Under the pieces are notes generated by a model. The model made no database searches. It saw only the letters and a list, made by a program, of their open reading frames with translations, and was not told where the DNA came from. Both the position numbers and the translations under genes were made by a program. Below are positions 60,948-64,000 of a stretch of 64,000 nt of DNA, in pieces; the stretch's first letter is position 1; each line of letters opens with the position of its first letter. Origin of the DNA: Streptomyces sp. 11x1 (GTDB lineage: Bacteria > Actinomycetota > Actinomycetes > Streptomycetales > Streptomycetaceae); the NCBI RefSeq assembly GCF_032598905.1, contig NZ_CP122458.1, forward strand, positions 6,535,001 to 6,599,000, read 5' to 3'.

Positions 60948-62285
60948 ATGGACCGTACGAAAGCGGAAGAAGCGCAGCCCGGGGCGGCGGCGGGCGCCGG
61001 GCCGCGCGCCTCGCACCGCACCATGACCACCTTCAGCGCCGCCGACGAGGAGAAGCAGCGCGGCGTCCGGCAGATGAAGCTCATCGCGGCCGGACTGCTG
61101 CTCTTCGTGGCGCTGGTCTACGTGCTGGCCAAGTGGGCCGCGCACGAGGGCGCGGGCGCCTGGGCCGGCTATGTCGCGGCGGCGGCCGAGGCGGGCATGG
61201 TGGGCGCGCTGGCCGACTGGTTCGCCGTGACCGCGCTGTTCCGGCATCCACTCGGGCTGCCCATCCCGCACACCGCGATCATCCCCACCAAGAAGGACCA
61301 ACTGGGCGTCTCGCTGGGTGAGTTCGTCGGCGAGAACTTTCTCTCCCAGGACGTCGTACGACAGCGGCTGCGGGCCGTCGGCATCGGCAGCCGGCTCGGT
61401 GCGTGGCTCGCCGAGCCGCAGAACGCCGACCGGGTGACGGCCGAACTGGCGACCGCGCTGCGGGGCGCGCTGACCGTGCTGCGCGACTCGGACGTGCAGG
61501 CCGTGGTGGGGGAGGCGATCACCCGGCGGGCGAACGCGCAGGAGATCGCGCCCGGTATCGGCAAGATGCTGGAGAAGGTCGTCACCGACGGCGGCCACCG
61601 GCGGGTCGTCGACCTGATCTGCACCCGCGCCCACGACTGGCTGGTCCTGCACGACACGCAGGTCATGAACGCCGTCGAGGGCGGCGCCCCGGGCTGGACC
61701 CCCCGGTTCGTGGACCGCAAGGTCGGCGAGCGCGTCTACAAGGAACTGCTCCGCTTCGCCACCGAGATGCGCGACTCGCCCACCCACCCGGCGCGCGGCG
61801 CCCTGGACCGCTTCCTCACCGACTTCGCCACCGACCTGCAGTCCGACACGGAGACCCGGGCGCGGGTGGAGCGGCTGAAGGGCGAGGTGCTGGGCCGGAG
61901 CGAGGTCCAGGACCTGATCGCCTCCGCGTGGACGGCCGTACGGGCGATGATCGTGTCCGCCGCCGAGGACGAGCGCAGCGAGTTGCGGCTGCGGGTGCGC
62001 GCGTCCCTGCTGTCGCTGGGGACGCGGATGGCCACCGAGCCGAGCGCGCAGGCCAAGGTGGACAAGTGGGTCGAGGGCGCGGCCGTGCACGTCGTCACCA
62101 CCTATCGCGCCGAGATCACCTCCCTCATCACCGAGACCGTCGCGAGCTGGGACGCCGAGCACACCACGAAGAAGATCGAGGCCAACATCGGCCGTGACCT
62201 GCAGTTCATCCGGATCAACGGCACGGTGGTGGGTTCGCTGGCCGGGCTGCTGATCTACACGGTGTCGCGGGCGCTGGGGGCGTAA
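60948..62285 (+). CDS. DUF445 family membrane protein
   Basis: A 445-residue protein with a DUF445 domain: AAAAEAGMVGALADWFAVTALFRHPLGLPIPHTAIIPTKKDQ-type N-terminal membrane part (residues ~45-110), a long helical middle, and a final C-terminal helix (VVGSLAGLLIYTVSRAL). GGAGTG precedes ATG 60948. DUF445 proteins are membrane proteins of unknown function. Confidence 0.9.
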   Translation: MDRTKAEEAQPGAAAGAGPRASHRTMTTFSAADEEKQRGVRQMKLIAAGLLLFVALVYVLAKWAAHEGAGAWAGYVAAAAEAGMVGALADWFAVTALFRHPLGLPIPHTAIIPTKKDQLGVSLGEFVGENFLSQDVVRQRLRAVGIGSRLGAWLAEPQNADRVTAELATALRGALTVLRDSDVQAVVGEAITRRANAQEIAPGIGKMLEKVVTDGGHRRVVDLICTRAHDWLVLHDTQVMNAVEGGAPGWTPRFVDRKVGERVYKELLRFATEMRDSPTHPARGALDRFLTDFATDLQSDTETRARVERLKGEVLGRSEVQDLIASAWTAVRAMIVSAAEDERSELRLRVRASLLSLGTRMATEPSAQAKVDKWVEGAAVHVVTTYRAEITSLITETVASWDAEHTTKKIEANIGRDLQFIRINGTVVGSLAGLLIYTVSRALGA

Positions 62286-62296
62286 CCGCTGTTCGG

Positions 62297-62318
62297 TCGC
62301 GCAGTTCCCCGCGCCCCT
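62297..62318 (+). repeat. REP-like core after the DUF445 gene
   Basis: TCGCGCAGTTCCCCGCGCCC, 11 bases after the stop, is another copy of the REP core found at other gene ends. Confidence 0.75.
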
Positions 62319-62420
62319 TTGGGCGCGGCTCCGGTCGGCGTCTTCTGGGTATGGGGGAGTAGGGCGGTCTGAGTATCCGTACTCTGTCGGGTCGGCTCCC
62401 GGGCCGGAAACCTCGTACGC

Positions 62421-62969
62421 ATGACCGAGAAGCTGCTCCGCCCCCTGCGCACGCGCCCCTGGCCGGAACGCTGGCTGACCCGCCTGCTCGGCGCCGCGCT
62501 CGCCGCGGCCGCGTACCGCCTGTGCCTGCCCTGGGATCTTCGCGACCGCCCCGAGCTGGAGGGCTCCCTCACGGAGACGACGCCCGTGACCGTCACGGGC
62601 GTCGTCGTCCTCGCCCTCGTCCTGCTGCTCCTCGCGGCCTACTTCGGCCACCGGGACGCCCTGGCCTGGCCCCTGCTCCTGGTCGCCGTCCCGCCGTCCG
62701 CCCTGATGTACGTGTCCTTCCACGCGCCCCCCGAGCCTCCGGACGCGGACGTATGGCCGCTGTCCTGGGCCTTCTTCACGCTGGTGCTCGGCGCGTGGGT
62801 GCTGGTCGCGTCCTCGGTGGCACGCCGGTTCCGGACGGATCCGGTGGACGAGCGGTGGCTGATCCACAGCCGGTCCCAGGGCGGTAGCCGGTCCCAGGAC
62901 GGTTCGGTCACCGCCCGGTTCGCCGAGCAGCCGCCGCCGGGCCGCCGTGCGGGCGCCCGTCAGCCGTAG
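62421..62969 (+). CDS. Membrane protein, unknown
   Basis: A 182-residue protein with four hydrophobic segments (LGAALAAAAYRLCL, VVVLALVLLLLAAYF, WPLLLVAVPPSALMYVSF and WAFFTLVLGAWVLVASSVA) and a hydrophilic tail. ATG 62421. It is convergent with the next gene and their ends overlap by 10 bases. No family recognised. Confidence 0.75.
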   Translation: MTEKLLRPLRTRPWPERWLTRLLGAALAAAAYRLCLPWDLRDRPELEGSLTETTPVTVTGVVVLALVLLLLAAYFGHRDALAWPLLLVAVPPSALMYVSFHAPPEPPDADVWPLSWAFFTLVLGAWVLVASSVARRFRTDPVDERWLIHSRSQGGSRSQDGSVTARFAEQPPPGRRAGARQP

Positions 62970-63460
62970 AAGTACTGCCGGGCCTTCTGCTCGAAGAACG
63001 ACGAGTAGGCGAGGCCGATGGCCGGGGTGCCGCGGTACGAGCCCACGTACTGCTGGGTGCTGTCGACAACCACGGGGCGGGCCATGCACGCCCACTTGTT
63101 GCGCTGCTGGGCCTCCGCCCAGCGGACGGCCGCCGGGTCCACCCGGTCGCTGACCAGCACCGGGAACGCGCCGATGCCGTTCTGGATCCCGGCCGGCAGA
63201 CCGCCCTTGGTCTTCTTCGCGTACGTCAGCACCTGGTCGGTGAAGGTCTCGATGGTCGGGATGGTTATCTCCTGGACGGCCGCCGCGACCGTGAACAGGT
63301 GCAGCTTCGTCCCCATCCACCTCCACCGGAAGTCGGCCCGGCGCCCGACGAGCACGGGCACCCCGGCCCACTCCTCCCACCAGGTACGGCACTCGTCGGC
63401 GGCGAGACGGGCGGCCACGGAGGCGAGGTAGGTCTGGGAGGGCGTCTGCTGAGGATGCAT
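62960..63460 (-). CDS. Conserved protein of unknown function
   Basis: A 166-residue soluble protein with distinctive WWEEWAGVPVLVGRRADFRWRW and WACMARPVVVDSTQQYVGSYRGTPAIGLAYSSFFEQKA stretches. ATG 63460 is the start, GTG 63475 an alternative. No family recognised; the strong composition pattern and codon use suggest a real gene. Confidence 0.7.
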   Translation of the reverse strand: MHPQQTPSQTYLASVAARLAADECRTWWEEWAGVPVLVGRRADFRWRWMGTKLHLFTVAAAVQEITIPTIETFTDQVLTYAKKTKGGLPAGIQNGIGAFPVLVSDRVDPAAVRWAEAQQRNKWACMARPVVVDSTQQYVGSYRGTPAIGLAYSSFFEQKARQYFYG

Positions 63461-63497
63461 GGCGGGATCATGCACCCGCCAGAGCCGTGCTGGGAAG

Positions 63498-63929
63498 TCA
63501 GGCGCCCGTGGTCGAACCGGGCCGCACGATCATCAGGATCGTGACCGTGGCCCACAGCAGGTCGAACACGCCGGTGAACATGGCGAGTCGGACGGTGGCC
63601 CCGGCACCGGCACCGGCCCCGGCACCGGCACCGGCACCGGCACCGGCACCGGTGCCGGTGCCGACGGCGGTGCCGCCGAGTCCCTCCAGGATCTCCTCCT
63701 GCCGGGGCAGCACCAGCGCCAGCAGAACCATCGCCGCGAGGGCGGTCAGCAGCATCGACACGATCAGCCAGGCGTCCTTCAGCACCCCCATGCTCAGCGC
63801 CGTGGCGAACCCGAGCACGGGCACCGCGATGCCCAAGGGTGGTGGGAACGAGCCCGTACGCGTACCGGAGGGCGTTCCGGGGGGAGGGGAGTGGGCCGCG
63901 GGGGAGCTAAAGGGGGCGCAGCCCTCCAA
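63498..63929 (-). CDS. Small membrane protein with Gly-Ala repeat
   Basis: A protein of up to 143 residues with three hydrophobic segments (LGIAVPVLGFATAL, AWLIVSMLLTALAAMVLLALVL and LLWATVTILMIV) and a (GA)n loop encoded by a hexanucleotide repeat. The start is uncertain; the first 30 residues may not be translated. Function unknown. Confidence 0.55.
   Translation of the reverse strand: MEGCAPFSSPAAHSPPPGTPSGTRTGSFPPPLGIAVPVLGFATALSMGVLKDAWLIVSMLLTALAAMVLLALVLPRQEEILEGLGGTAVGTGTGAGAGAGAGAGAGAGAGATVRLAMFTGVFDLLWATVTILMIVRPGSTTGA
63597..63660. repeat. GGCACC hexanucleotide microsatellite
   Basis: About ten copies of GGCACC (CCGGCA phase), with one GGCCCC variant, within a coding region. Copy changes keep the reading frame. 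Confidence 0.9.
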
Positions 63930-63987
63930 GGCCGCGGCACTCGGGGCCGTGCCCCTCCCCAGCTGTGCCGTGTTAGGGGCCGTGCCC

Positions 63988-64000
63988 CGTCAGGGGCGCG
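63988..64000 (-). repeat. Partial REP-like sequence at the right edge
   Basis: TCAGGGGCGCG at the window end is the start of a REP-like core on the minus strand, cut by the edge. The preceding bases 63930-63987 have GGCCGTGCCCC-type repeats and no gene. Confidence 0.5.

Overview
This window is high-GC DNA from a Streptomyces chromosome. Almost every gene has a close functional match in the conserved core of that genus: HU protein HupA, the sporulation protein SsgG, 4-hydroxyphenylpyruvate dioxygenase, the N-acetylglucosamine PTS genes, ClpS and RdgB. The gene order is the one I remember for S. coelicolor around hupA to bcp. It is mostly an ordinary core region. The accessory signal is small elements, degraded genes and odd protein architectures rather than a large island.

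Layout. 1-3.6 kb: the end of a malic enzyme, hupA, murA, a YqgE protein and a DUF3039 protein. 3.9-8.8 kb: a sugar ABC importer (lipoprotein plus two permeases, no ATPase) with a GH20 hexosaminidase that carries an inserted repeat. 9.1-14.2 kb: a three-gene xanthine-dehydrogenase-like molybdenum enzyme with overlapping genes. Its Fe-S subunit has long disordered tails, and its large subunit lacks the usual catalytic glutamate motif. 14.4-19.6 kb: a SUKH-4 protein, tRNA-Cys, an MFS exporter, an RHH-Doc toxin-antitoxin pair and a superfamily 2 helicase. 20-24.8 kb: IclR, MarR and Lrp regulators, an alpha/beta hydrolase, a Lon-like secreted protease and HppD. 25-35 kb: a TPR protein, a GlcD-type oxidase, SsgG, two RDD membrane proteins separated by a small transposable element, an M6 protease and two small unknown proteins.

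35.6-49.1 kb holds an old actinobacterial neighbourhood also known in mycobacteria: pncA/pncB, clpS, DUF2017, mec, cysO, cysM, an Rv1339-like metallo-hydrolase, rph and rdgB. An AgcS symporter, a broken LacI regulator and the divergent nagE/nagF PTS genes are interleaved. The cysO-cysM pair is preceded by a tiny Cys-containing leader peptide, and a SigR-type promoter (GGGAAT-N18-GTT) overlaps the leader start. This is the most interesting regulatory arrangement I found. 49.2-64 kb: tRNA-Leu, a frameshifted HNH endonuclease, bcp, a DUF3618 protein, a GroES-like protein, a class A penicillin-binding protein with very long tails, an ABC-2 exporter, a DUF1707 protein, an SGNH hydrolase, a DUF445 protein and small membrane proteins.

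A REP-like intergenic sequence with the core CTCGCGCAGTTCCCCGCGCC recurs at least seven times, always at gene 3' ends. Two pairs are inverted and form large hairpins. I found no CRISPR array, prophage or biosynthetic gene cluster. Identifications come from reading translated sequence and motifs only; no database was searched.
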